Below are positions 1-10,894 of a stretch of 64,000 bases of DNA, one piece after another. Location of the stretch: the NCBI GenBank assembly GCA_037974335.1, contig CM075743.1, positions 7,368,949-7,432,948 of the forward strand, in the 5' to 3' direction. The notes below the pieces were generated by a model. The model did not search any database. It was not told where the DNA came from and was given only the letters and a program-made list of their open reading frames with translations. This DNA comes from Prionace glauca. Its lineage: Eukaryota; Chordata; Chondrichthyes; Carcharhiniformes; Carcharhinidae. The position numbers were made by a program, and so were the translations under genes. Each line of letters opens with the position of its first letter. Positions within the stretch are counted from its first letter, which is position 1.

Positions 1-2449
1 TTCTCTTATCAAAAACCCATCAACCCGTTTCTTAAAAATATTTAGCGAGGCAGCCTCCACCACTTCAACGGGCAGAGAATTCCAGAGATTCACCACCCTT
101 TGAGTGAAGAAGTTCCTCCTCAACTCTGTTCTAAACCGCCCCCCCTTTATCTTGAGGCTGTGCCCCCTAGTCCTACTGTCTTTTTTGAGCGGGAAGAGTC
201 TCTCCACCTCTATCCTATCCATCCCATTCATCATCTTATACGTCTCAATGAGATCTCCCCTCATTCTTCTAAACTCTAACGAGTACAAGCCTAGTTTATT
301 CAACCTCTCCTCATAGCTCAATCCCCTCAACTCCGGTATCAGCCGAGTAAACCTCCTCTGCACTCCCTCCAGGGCCAAAATATCCTTGCGCAGGTGCGGC
401 GCCCAAAACTGCACACAGTACTCCAGCTGCGGCCTCACCAATGCCCTATACAGCTGTAGCAAGACCTCCCTACTCCTATATTCAATCCCCCTCGCTATGA
501 AGGCCAGCATCCCATTCGCCTTCCTGACCACCTGCTGCACCTGCAAGTTGGGTTTTTGCGACTCATGCAAGAGGTCCCTCTGCACCGTCGCCTGCTGCAG
601 TTTTTCGCCCCGTAAGTAATAGTCCTTCCTACCATTCCTCCTACCAAAGTGGACCACCTCACACTTGCCAACATTAAATTCCATTTGCCATTTCCTGGCC
701 CATTCGCCCAGCCTATCTAGATCCTTCTGCAGACTCTCCACACCCTCCGCACAATTTGCCTTTCCCCCAATCTTGGTGTCATCAGCAAATTTCGACACCC
801 TGCACTCGGTTCCCTCCTCCAGATCATCTATATAAATGGTAAATAGCTGAGGCCCCAGCACCGATCCCTGGGGCACCCCACTAGTCACCAACCGCCAATC
901 CGAATAGCATCCATTGACCCCCACTCTCTGCCTCCTATTTGACAACCAATCCTCTATCCACGCTAACACCCTACCCCCAACTCCATGTCCCCTGACCTTC
1001 TGCAATAACCTCTTGTGAGGTACCTTGTCAAACGCCTTCTGAAAATCCAGAAAGACCACATCCACCGGCTCTCCTCTATCCACTGCCCTAGACACATCCT
1101 CATAGAATTCCAGTAAATTTGTCAGACACGACTTTCGTTTAATGAAACTGTGTTGCGTCCGCCCTATCAAGCAATTCCCCTCAAGATGCCTCGCTATTTC
1201 CTCCTTAATGACGGTTTCTAACATTTTACCTACCACAGACGTTAAACTAACCGGCCTATAATTCCCCGCCTTTTGCCTGGCACCCTTCTTAAACAACGGC
1301 GTAACATTAGCCATTTTCCAATCTTCTGGCACTTCCCCGGAATCCAGCGACGTCTGGAAAATAACCACCAAGGCATCCACTATCACCTCCGCCATTTCTT
1401 TCAGAACCCTCGGATGCATTCCATCCGGTCCTGGGGACTTGTCCACAATCAGCCCCTCCAGTCTGTCGAGCACCACCTCTCTAGTAACAGTAATGTCATT
1501 AAGACCCTCCATTCCTACCACCTTTCCATCGCTAACACCCGGCAAATTATTCACGTCCTCCTCTGTGAAGACAGAAACAAAAAAGTTATTCAAGACCTTA
1601 GCCATATCCCCATCCCCTACCACTAGCTCCCCTTTCTCATCCTCTAAAGGACCAACGTTTACCCTAGCCAGCCTCTTCCTTTTTATATATTTATAAAAAC
1701 TCTTGCTATCCTTTTTTATATTAAGTGCTAGCCCAGCCTCATAGCTTCTCCTACCCTCCTTTATCAATTTCTTTGTCAATCTTTGTTGACATTTAAACCT
1801 TTCCCAATCCTCTTCTCGCCCACTGCTCTTAGCTACTCTAAACTCCTCCGCTTTTAATTTAATACTTTCCTTCACCTCCTTCGTTATCCACGGCTTATTA
1901 CCTCTCCTCCTACTGTCCTTTTTAACCATCGGAATAAATTTCTGCTGAGCACCAAGAAAGATCTCCTTAAAGATCCTCCACTGCTCCTCAGCAGACCTAC
2001 CTTCCAACGTGCTCCCCCAGTCCACATTCGCCAATTCTTCTCTCATCCTACCATACTCCCCTCTATTCAAACAAAGGACGCGTGTCTGGGAACCCACTTT
2101 CTCCTCCTCCATCTGCACCAGAAACTCCACCATACAATGATCACTCTCTCCAAGAGGATCCTTCACCGCAAGGTCCCTAATTCTACCCGCCTCATTACAT
2201 AGCACCAGATCCAAGATAGCTCGCTCCCTCGTCGGCTCCAACACACACTGTTCAAGGAAATTATCCCGGCAGCATTCCAAGAACTCCTCCTCGAGCCCAC
2301 CTCGTCCAACATGGGTCAACCAATCAATATGCAGATTGAAATCTCCCATAACTACTGCCGTCCCACTCCTGCACGCTGCACTTATTTGCGCGTTAACAGC
2401 CCGCCCCACCTCCAGATCATTATTCGGGGGCCTATAGACGACACCCACT
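1..2449 (-). mobile_element. CR1 family A, duplicate of 36,197-38,790
   Basis: Minus strand; the 3' end lies off the left edge. It matches 36,342-38,790 almost base for base, including the 5' truncation at 2,449. A few substitutions and small changes interrupt the frame here more than in the partner; for example, near 1,135 CGTTT replaces CCTTT. Part of the duplicated block. Confidence 0.93.
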
Positions 2450-2745
2450 TCCCCCACAACCCTGCACATTAGTCCCTTCCAAACACATGTCTAACTGCCT
2501 TTTAAATCTCTTCTTCATTTTCAATCCATCGATTAGATTTCCCTTTAATCTGTTCTGTTCCAAGAACAATAATCACAGTTTCTCCAATCTGTTCACATAA
2601 CCAAAATCCCCCATCCCTGGCACCATCCTGGTGAATCTGCTTTGTGCCCTTGCCAGGGCATTAACCTCCTTCCTCGAGTGTGGTGCCCAGAATTGAACCC
2701 AGTACTCCAGCAGAGACCTAATTAGTGATTAGTGAAGGTTGAGTG
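2450..2745 (-). mobile_element. Old CR1-like remnant (family E)
   Basis: Minus-strand translation with some breaks gives VQFWAPHSRKEVNALARAQ-like and FTRMVPGMGDFGYVNRLEKL, the end of a CR1 RT, then RQLDMCLEGTNVQGCGG. Much more diverged than families A to C. Copies precede each V exon on the coding strand, as part of the duplicated module. Confidence 0.7.
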
Positions 2746-2776
2746 GAACTCCCCATTTCTCGAATTAATACTCCAA

Positions 2777-3240
2777 TTTTATTCATTTATTTATCTTGTT
2801 GTCAAAGGTCGGCTCACATTAACATCGCAATGAAGCTACTGTGAAAATCCCTTAGTCCTAAAACTCCAGTGCCTGTTCAGGCACACTGAGGGAGAACTTA
2901 GGATGGGCAATGCACTGAACCAGCACATCTTTCAGTCTGTGGGGGAAACCAGAGCACCCAGAGGAAACCCACGCAGATAGGGAGAGAAAGTGCAGACTCT
3001 GCACAGACAGTGACTCAAGCCAGGAATTGAACCCAGGTCCCTGGTGCTGGCATTCCGGAAGTGGTTGAGTCGGACAATGGCACATCATTCAGTGTGGAAG
3101 AGTGCCAAAAATTCCTCAAGTCCAATGGCATTCACCATGTGAGGTCAACACCTTCCCACCCAGCCTCAAATGGACCAGTGGAGCGTGCGGTACAAACATT
3201 AGCACTGAGACAGCAGTGCTAACCACTGTGACACTGTGCC
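2777..3240 (-). mobile_element. HE1-type SINE with an internal patch
   Basis: Minus-strand tRNA-derived SINE: 3' tail (TTATTTATT..., CACATTAAC...AATGAAG), central part (GGAAACCCACGCAGA) and a tRNA-like head with a B box and TAGCACTG. Split by the patch at 3,050-3,200. Duplicate at 39,118-39,581. Confidence 0.85.
3050..3200 (+). mobile_element. Integrase-fragment patch inside a SINE
   Basis: About 150 bp matching the integrase segment at 4,729-4,878 of the neighbouring Gypsy fossil, lying inside the HE1 SINE at 2,777-3,240. SINE sequence resumes immediately afterwards. Counterpart at 39,391-39,541. Confidence 0.85.
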
Positions 3241-3416
3241 ATCTCCAAGAATGCCACAACTGTCTCTCAACCTGCTCTTCCAGGTGGAGAGGTGGGGTGT
3301 TGCTGTCAGAGTGCACCGGAACCCAACTCCGGCATCTCCAAACTAGGCCAGGGGACAAGAGTGAGGAGGGCCTGGGGAGGAGAGCTGGTCACAAGGTCCA
3401 GGAGTGAGATTCTGTT

Positions 3417-3600
3417 GAGCAGAGCCCTGTATGTGTGAGTGAGTGTGTGTGGTAGTGAGAGAGAGAGTGTGTATGAGGGAGACAGTGAGAGAGAGAGAGA
3501 GAGGGAGAGTGTGTGCATTGTATACAGAGGGGGGAGATTTGGAGGAGAGTGAGAGGGAGAGAGAGTGAGGGGGAGAGTGTGTGTGTGAGAGAGGGGCATG
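3417..3600. repeat. GA/GT-rich simple repeat
   Basis: Imperfect GTGTGA/GAGAGA tract, at the same place in each module (8,153-8,360; 39,758-39,941; 44,268-44,470). Confidence 0.9.
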
Positions 3601-4114
3601 ATCAAATGTGGAAAAGAAATACTCCCAGATTTTTGAGGAAAACTAGCTGGTCATTTATGGGCAACATTTTACAATAGTTTCAGATGACAAGCCATTGTTG
3701 GGTCTATTTAGAGAATCCAGTGCCACTAATTGCCTCTGCAGGGATGCAGAGATGGGCTCCTTTGTTTGCAGCGTACAGTTATACGTTTCAGCATCACCCT
3801 GGAATGGAGATATCCCGAGTAGACACAATTAACCGTTGCCTTTGCCACAAACAGTCGCATCACCACCAGTTCCTCAAGAGATTATACTGGCTCTGCATCT
3901 GGTAGAGACCTTACCAGTCTCTGTGAAACATATAAAACTGTGGAGAAAAATAGATCCGGTATGGTCAAAAGTGAAGAAGGTGGTAATGTAAGGGTGGTGA
4001 TGTAAGTCAGAGTAGCTCAAACCCTATCAAAGTGGAACATGGAGATACCCTGTGAAGATGGGATGCTGCTGTGGGTGGTTAGAGTTACAGTGCCACCACA
4101 GGCGAGATGACTCC

Positions 4115-4397
4115 AGGAAGGTATGGTGACACAATGGATAGCACGGCTGCGTCACAGTGTCAGAGACCAGGGTTCGATTCCCGGCTTGGGTCACTGTCTG
4201 TGTTGTGTCTGCACGCTCTCCCCGTGTCTGTGTGGGTTTCCTTCCACACTCCAAAGATGTGCTCGTTAGGTGAATTGGCCACGCTAAATTCTCCCTCGCT
4301 GTACACAAACAGGTGCTGCATTGTGGCTACAAGGGGACTTTCACAGTAACTCCATTGCTGTGTGAATGTAAGCCTACTTGTGTCTTTAACTTTAATT
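4115..4397 (+). mobile_element. HE1-type SINE
   Basis: Plus strand; B box GGTTCGATTCCCGGC, central GTGTGGGTTTCC, and a tail with AACTCCATTGC and AAGCCTACTTGTG. Inserted between the RNase H and integrase parts of the Gypsy fossil. Confidence 0.88.
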
Positions 4398-5796
4398 CCT
4401 GTTACAAGAATTGCACCCCTCCCATCCAGGTCAAAGTAGAATGAAGGCCCCAGGCATATGTGTTTTCACCAGGCATTGGGAAGGAAACAGAACGGATGGT
4501 TCATCAATGCAAGAGTTACGAAGATCAATGGGCTTCACCATCACAGGTGAATTTGCATCGTTGGGAATGGCCTGGTGAACCTTGATGGAAGTTAAACGTA
4601 GATTTTGCCGGGCCATTTCTGGGTCATATGTTTCTTATATTAGTTGCGGTTGTATGTGCTGTTGATGAAGTCCCCAACAGCCATGGACACCATTGATAGA
4701 TTGAGGAAATTCTCTGCTATCCATGGCATTCCGGAAGTGGTTGAGTCGGACAATGGCACATCATTCAGTGTGGAAGAGTGCCAAAAATTCCTCAAGTCCA
4801 ATGGCATTCACCATGTGAGGTCAACACCTTCCCACCCAGCCTCAAATGGACCAGTGGAGTGTGCGGTACAAACATTCAAGTCATCAATAATAAAACAAGT
4901 AAACTGTCCTCTTTCTTTATGTATGGACAGTTTTTTGTCTTATAAAACCACCCCAAACGTGACCACAAGGGTTACTCCAGCAGAGTTGCTGATGGGATGC
5001 CAGTTCAGAACAAAATTGGACATGATATTCCCAAATTTGGCAGGGAGTGTGCAGGATGGGCTAATCTTTCAGAAGGAAAACAGTGATTTGAGAAAAGGAA
5101 ACAGAGTGTTTCAAGTGGGGGATGCAGTCTTGTTTCCAAATTTTACACCATCCTGGGTGGCCGGTGAAGAGAACAGGACTGGTGTCCTACGTTATGGAGA
5201 TACAAGGCTGTCGGCTCAGGAAGCAGGTAAACCATCGAAGGAGGAGAGAGTGATGGACACAGAGGACCAACAGGTGCCCCCTGCAGTTGGGTGAAGTTTG
5301 CCAGGGTTGGTTACTGGGATTTTGGTGGAGAATGTGGGAGCGCAGCAACCTCTGGCTGTGGAGACTGAGGAACAGAAGCTGCTGAAGATCCACCAGATCC
5401 TGGATTAATGAGTCTGCCTTTCTCGTCTGTCCCGACTGGCCCTTTAAACCTAGGAGAGTAAACCACTGAACTGAGGCACTTTACCAGAGCCTGGATTCCT
5501 CCAGACTGATTAAACCTTTGACGAATTTTCCTGTTCTTTATTCCTCCATAGTTGTATTTTGGATTTTGGGGGAAGGATTGTGGTCCTTTAATTGGGATGG
5601 GGGAGTGTTTAGAGGGTCATGTGATCGGGTCAGGCCCTGTGGATTCTCAAGCCTGGAAGCTGAGCCAATTGGCAAGAGGGTGCGTGCCACGGGTTGAGGA
5701 AGGTTTTGCAATTGGAGCCAGGGAGCCGAGTAGTAGATTTGCACTGTAATTCATTCTGACCTTGTTGTATAGATATATATATATATATATATATTC

Positions 5797-6418
5797 TTAC
5801 TACAAAGAGCAAAGAACGGTAAGCACATGAACAGGCCTTTCGGCCCTCAAAGCCTGCACTGATCATGTTTACTTATCTAAACCAATTGCTTCTATTCCTC
5901 TATTCCCTGTTTGTTCCTATGCCTATAGATATACGTCTTATATGTGACTAAAGTAATTGCCTCCATCACCTCACTTGGCAGTGTGTTCCAGGCCTCCATC
6001 ATCCCCGGTGTGAAAAACCTTCCCCTGCACATCTTCACTCAACCTTTCCCCCCTTAACTTGAACTTGTGCTCCCTTGTAATTGTCCTTTCTGCCCTGGGA
6101 AAAAGCTTCCAAATGTTCTCCCTATCTATACCTGACATAATTTTATAAAGTTCTACCAGTTTGTCTCCGCCTCTGTCTTTCCAGGGAGAACAATCCCAGT
6201 TTATTCAATCTCTCCTCATAGCTAATACCCTCCATACCAGGCAACATCCTGGTAAACTTTTTCCACACTCTCTCCAAAGCTTCCACATCCTTCTGATGTT
6301 GTGGTAACCAGAATTGGACACAGTATTCCAAATGTGGCCTAACCAACGTTTTAAACAATTGTAACATAATTTGCCAACTTTTATACTCGATGCCCAGTCC
6401 AGTGAAGGCAAGCATGCA
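5797..6418 (-). mobile_element. CR1 family B fragment inside the Gypsy LTR
   Basis: Minus-strand LINE 3' end, about 620 bp, with tail reading CTTTGCTCTTTGT on the minus strand. A 90-codon piece (6,415-6,143) reads [13 protein letters not shown] and YEERLNKLGLFSLER, the CR1 RT C-terminus. LTR sequence lies on both sides, and the 34.7 kb LTR shows the uninterrupted form. Present in all four module copies, so it predates module duplication. Confidence 0.88.
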
Positions 6419-6539
6419 ATATTGTTGGCAATAAAAGCCTTTATTGATTCAAGCCACATTGAGTCACCCTTGATCTATTGGAAGTTACTATGAAGACACA
6501 AAGCAATGAGTTAAATCAAGTTCCAAACCTGTAACGTCT

Positions 6540-6742
6540 AACACCTAGAAGGAGGAGAGAAGCGGGTGCATGGGAACACCACCACTGACAAGCTTCCCTC
6601 CAAAACACACACACTATCCAGACTGGGGAATATATCACCGTTCCTTCACTGTCACTGGCTCAATCCTGGAAATCCCTCCCTAACAGCACTGTGGGTGTAC
6701 GTACACAGTGTTTGAAGAAGGCAGTTCAAGGATAAAGGGAAA
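6540..6742 (+). mobile_element. LINE remnant (family F), 3' end
   Basis: Plus strand; the reading includes RRSFTVTGSILEIPP-like and SNSTVGV motifs, the C-terminal WNSLP region of another non-LTR element widely seen in fish genomes. LINE-F is a working name. The Gypsy LTR had inserted within it. Confidence 0.6.
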
Positions 6743-6915
6743 GGACGTGGAAATAGGTTAATGGAAATGGATAGAAATGGGAATATGGGAGGTCACTACT
6801 TGTACATGAGGAGTTGTGGTATTTTATTAATCTGAATTCACACAGCAACTGTTCTGTGTTATTGCAGCCAGATCACATTATCAGAACTATGATCAATCTT
6901 CTGAAATATTCTTAC

Positions 6916-7242
6916 CTGAGAAAACCTGCAGTATTATAACATCTAAAGCACGGATATAGTTTTGTTCTTGAGTTCCACACCAGTATGTTCCTGCATCTGT
7001 CTCCTGAAGTCGTTGCATGGTTATGGAAAATTTACCGATGGTATAAGCGATCGATGTTCTTGCATCAACATTCTTGACTCTCTCTCCATAAGTGCTCCAT
7101 ATACGATTGTAATAAGTTTCTGAATTTTTCTTACACCACCAGATGTCTTGGTGTTTATACTGTGCTGCCTGTGGACATTCCACAGTGATGGTTTCTCCTA
7201 CTGCAGCTTTCATCACTATCGAGGCAGTTTGTGTCCGTGAAA
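6916..7242 (-). CDS. V-set Ig domain exon (second V domain, gene copy 1)
   Basis: 327-bp phase 1-1 exon with acceptor AACAG at 7,244-7,243 and donor CTCAG|GTAAG at 6,916/6,915. Residues in exon numbering: C23, W36-C37, D83-x-G-x-Y87-W88-C89-G90. It differs from its duplicate at 43,031-43,357 in having Tyr instead of Cys at 45, so the second family disulphide (C37-C45) cannot form. Open throughout. About 6.9 kb downstream of the first V exon on the same strand. Confidence 0.85.
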
Positions 7243-7369
7243 CTGTTGGTGAAACATAACATTTTAAGAAAGCTGGAAATATCCCAACACCCAATTGTAG
7301 ACAATCCTTTTGGTACAATGCTAGCCAGTGCTTCACAAGGGGACACACACAAGTCCTGGGTGGGACTGG

Positions 7370-7870
7370 AGTCAAGAATCTTAAAGTGGAAATGGAGGAC
7401 ATTCGGCCTGTCATGTCTGTGCTAGCTCGTTGGAAATTTATTGTGCAATTGAATCCCAAGGCCCAGCCTCCCCCACAACCCTGCACATTAGTCCCCTCCA
7501 AACACATGTCCAACTGCCTTCTGAAAGTTCCTTTGGAATCTCATTCCATCACCATTCCAGGTGGTGAATTCCGCATCGTAACAATCTGCTGCATGAAATA
7601 ATTTCCCCTCATTTATCCACTGGTTTGTATTCCAACGATTGGAAATCTATGATCTCTGGTTACCAATCCACCAGCGAGATACATTGATTAGATTTCCCTT
7701 TAATCTGCTCTGTTCCAAGGACAATAATCCCAATTTCCAATCCGTTCACATAACCAAACTCCCTCATCCCCGGCATCATCCTGGTAAATCTGCTCCGTGC
7801 CCTTGCCAGGGCCTTAACCTCCTTCTCCGATGTGGCACCCAGAATTAAATCCAGAACTCCAGCAGAAAGC
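7370..7870 (-). mobile_element. Old CR1-like remnant (family E), longer form
   Basis: Same family as 2,450-2,745. Its 3' end near 7,370-7,440 has the CR1/SINE-type tail (GACAGGCCGAATGTCC... TTTAAGATTC on the minus strand). It lies in the intron directly 5' of the V exon at 6,916-7,242, and part of it is read in frame into that exon. Confidence 0.65.
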
Positions 7871-8152
7871 TACCCAGTGAGCAGGAAAGGTTTAGTGTTA
7901 TTCCTCACTTTTATAACTAATATTCCTATTTAAACTCCGAAGAATCCCACAACTGTCTCTCAACCTGCCCTTCCACCAGTGGGGTGTTGCTGTCAGAGTG
8001 CACGGAATCCAACTCCAGCACCTCCAAACTGGGCCTGGGGACAAGTGTGAGGAGGGCCTGGGGAGGGGAGGAGAACTGGGCAACAAGGCCCAGGAGTGAG
8101 GCCCTGCTGAGCAAAGCCCTAAATCAGGATGGAGGGCAGAAGAGTAAGACTG

Positions 8153-8360
8153 CTGTGTGTGTGTGTGTGTGTGTGTGTGTGGACAGAGTGAGAGAGAGTG
8201 AGAGGAAGGTAGAGCACGTGTGTGATTGGGAGAGAGAATAAGAGACAGATAGAGAGTGTTAATGTGTTTGGGAGTGAGGGGGAGTAAGAGTGTGTGGGAG
8301 GAAGAGTGAAAGAGGCGGTCTGAGAGGGAGAGTGAGGGGGAGAGTCTGTGTCTGAGAGAG
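8153..8360. repeat. GT then GA simple repeat
   Basis: (GT) run of about 28 bp followed by GAGAG-rich sequence. The run is shorter in copy 2 (44,268-44,291). Confidence 0.9.
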
Positions 8361-8885
8361 GGACATGATCAAATGTGGGAAAGACATAGTCCCAGATAGA
8401 TGAGGAAAATGAGGTGGTTATTTATGGGTGACATTTTACAATAGTTTCAGATGACAAGCCATTGTTGGGTCTATTTAGAGAATCCAGTGCCACTAATTGC
8501 CTCTGCAGGGATGCAGAGATGGGCTCCTTTGTTTGCAGCGTACAGTTATACGTTTCAGCATCACCCTGGAATGGAGATATCCCGAGCAGACACAATTAAC
8601 CGTTGCCTTTGCCACAAACAGTCGCACCACCACTGGTTCCTCAAGAGATTATACTGGCTCTGCATCTGGTAGAGACTTTACCAGTCTCTGTGAAACATAT
8701 AAAACTGTGGAGAAAAATAGATCCGGTATGGTCAAAAGTGAAGAAGGTGGTAATGTAAGGGTGGTGATGTAAGTCAGAGTAGCTCAAACCCTATCAAAGT
8801 AGAAGGATGGAGATACCCTGTGAAGATGGGATGCTGCTGTGGGTGGCTAGAGTTATAGTGCCACTCACAGGGAAATGACTCCAGG

Positions 8886-9185
8886 CAGGCACGATGGCAA
8901 AGTGGTTAGCACTGATCTGTCACAGTGCCAGGGACCAGGGTCCGAATCCCGGCTTGGGTCACTGTCAGTGTCATGTCTGCACACTCTCCCCATGTCTGTG
9001 TGGGTTTCCTCTGGGTGCTCCAGTTTCCTCCCACACTCCAAAGATGCCCTGGTTAGGTGCATTGACCGTGCTAAATTCTCCCTCAGTGTGCCTGAACAAG
9101 CATCGGAATGTGGTGACTGGGAGATTTTCACAGTAACTCCATTGCTGTGTGAATGTAAGCCTACTTGTGTCTTTAACTTTAATTC
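8886..9185 (+). mobile_element. HE1-type SINE
   Basis: Plus strand, complete from the tRNA-like head (GTGGTTAGCACTG) to the tail. Same position in the module as 4,115-4,397. Confidence 0.88.
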
Positions 9186-10894
9186 CTGTTACAAGAACTG
9201 CATCCCTCCCATCCAGGTCAAAGTAGAATGAAGGCCCCAGGCATTTGTGTTTTCACCAGGCATTGGGAAGGAAACAGAACAGATTGTTCATCAATGCCCA
9301 AGTTACGAAGATCAATGGGCTTCACCATCACAGGTGAATTTGCATCGTTGGGAATGGCCTGGTGAACCTTGATGCAAGTTAAACGTAGATTTTGCCGGGC
9401 CATTTCTGGGTCATATGTTTCTTATATTAGTTGCGGTTGGATGTGCTGTTTATGAAGTCCCCAACAGCCATGGACACCATTGATAGATTGAGGAAATTCT
9501 CTGCTATCCATGGCATTCCGGAAGTGGTTGAGTCGGACAATGGCACATCATTCACTGTGGAAGAGTGCCAAAAATTTCCCAAGTCCAATGGCATTCACCA
9601 TGTGAGGTCAACACCTTCCCACCCAGCCTCAAATGGACCAGTGGAGTGTGCGGTACAAACATTCAAGTCATCAATAATAAAACAAGTAAACTGTCCTCTT
9701 CCTTTATGTATGGACCACCCCAAACGTGACCACAGGGGTGACTCCAGCAGAGTTGCTGATGGGATGCCAGTTCAGAACACTATTGGACATGATATTCCCA
9801 AATTTGGCAGGGAGTGTGCAGGATGGGCTAATCTTTTAGAAGGAAAACAGTGATTTGAGAAAAGGAAACAGAGTGTTTCAAGTGGGGGATGCAGTCTTGT
9901 TTCCAAATTTTACACCATCCTGGGTGGCCGGTGAAGAGAACAGGACTGGTGTCCTACGTTATGGAGATACAAGGCTGTCGACTCAGGAAGCAGGTAAACC
10001 ATCGAAGGAGGAGAGAGTGATGGACACAGAGGATCAACAGGTGCCCCCTGCAGTTGGGTGAAGTTTGCCAGGGTTGGTTACTGGGATTTTGGTGGAGAAT
10101 GTGGGAGCGCAGCAACCTCTGGCTGTGGAGACTGAGGAACAGAAGCTGCTGAAGATCCACCAGATCCTGGATTAATGAGTCTGCCTTTCTCGTCTGTCCC
10201 GTCTGGCCCTTTAAACCTAGGAGAGTAAACCACTGAACTGAGGCACTTTACCAGAGACCGGATTCCTCCAGACTGATTATACCTTTGATGGGTTTTCCTG
10301 TTCTTTATTCCTCCATAGTTGTATTTTGGATTTTGGGGGAAGGATTGTGGTCCTTTAATTGGGATGGGGGAGTGTTTAGAGGGTCATGTGATCGGGTCAG
10401 GCCCTGTGGATTCTCAAGCCTGGAAGCTGAGCCAATCGGCAAGAGGGTGCGTGCCACGGGTTGAGGAAGGTTTTGCAGTTGGAGACAGGGAGCCGAGTAG
10501 TAGATTTGCATTGTAATTCATTCTGACCTTGTTGTATAGATATATATATATATATTCTTACTACAAAGAGCAAAGAAAAGTAAACACATGAACAGGCCGT
10601 TCGGCCCTCCAAGCCTGCGTATGTTTACCTGTCTAAACCAATCGCTTATATTCCTCTATTCCCCATTTGTTCCTACGCCTATCGATATACGTCTTTTTTG
10701 TGACTAAAGTCATTGCCTCCATCACCTCACTTGGCAGTGTGTTCCAGGCCTCCATCATCCCCGGTGTGAAAAACCTTCCCCTGCACATCTTCACTCAACC
10801 TTTCCCCCCTTAACTTGAACTTGTGCTCCCTTGTAATTGTCCTTTCTACCCTGGGAAAATGCTTCCAAATGTTCACCCTATCTATACGTGTCAT

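Larger units (their letters stand above)
3670..6520 (+). mobile_element. Ty3/Gypsy LTR retrotransposon fossil, 3' half
   Basis: An old, broken remnant. Visible parts in order: the RNase H end of pol (about 3,684-3,870, with an IQRW-like and AYSYTFQHHPG-like motif), integrase core (about 4,440-5,290, with DNGTSF and HPASNGPVE motifs) and a 3' LTR (from about 5,575) with an AATAAA-containing end near 6,430. Gag, protease and most RT are missing. An HE1 SINE sits between the RNase H and integrase parts, and a CR1-B fragment sits in the LTR. Four copies exist in the window through host segmental duplication, not by separate insertions. The module layers suggest considerable age. Confidence 0.8.

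Noticed and set aside
3684-3905. A 73-codon frame conserved four times (3,684; 8,451; 40,025; 44,561) that looked like a small host gene
   Set aside because: Its sequence is the RNase H end of a Ty3/Gypsy pol, and its repetition comes from segmental duplication of the fossil.
4115-4190. tRNA-like A and B boxes, possible tRNA genes
   Set aside because: They are heads of HE1-type SINEs followed by the SINE body, without a tRNA 3' half or terminator.
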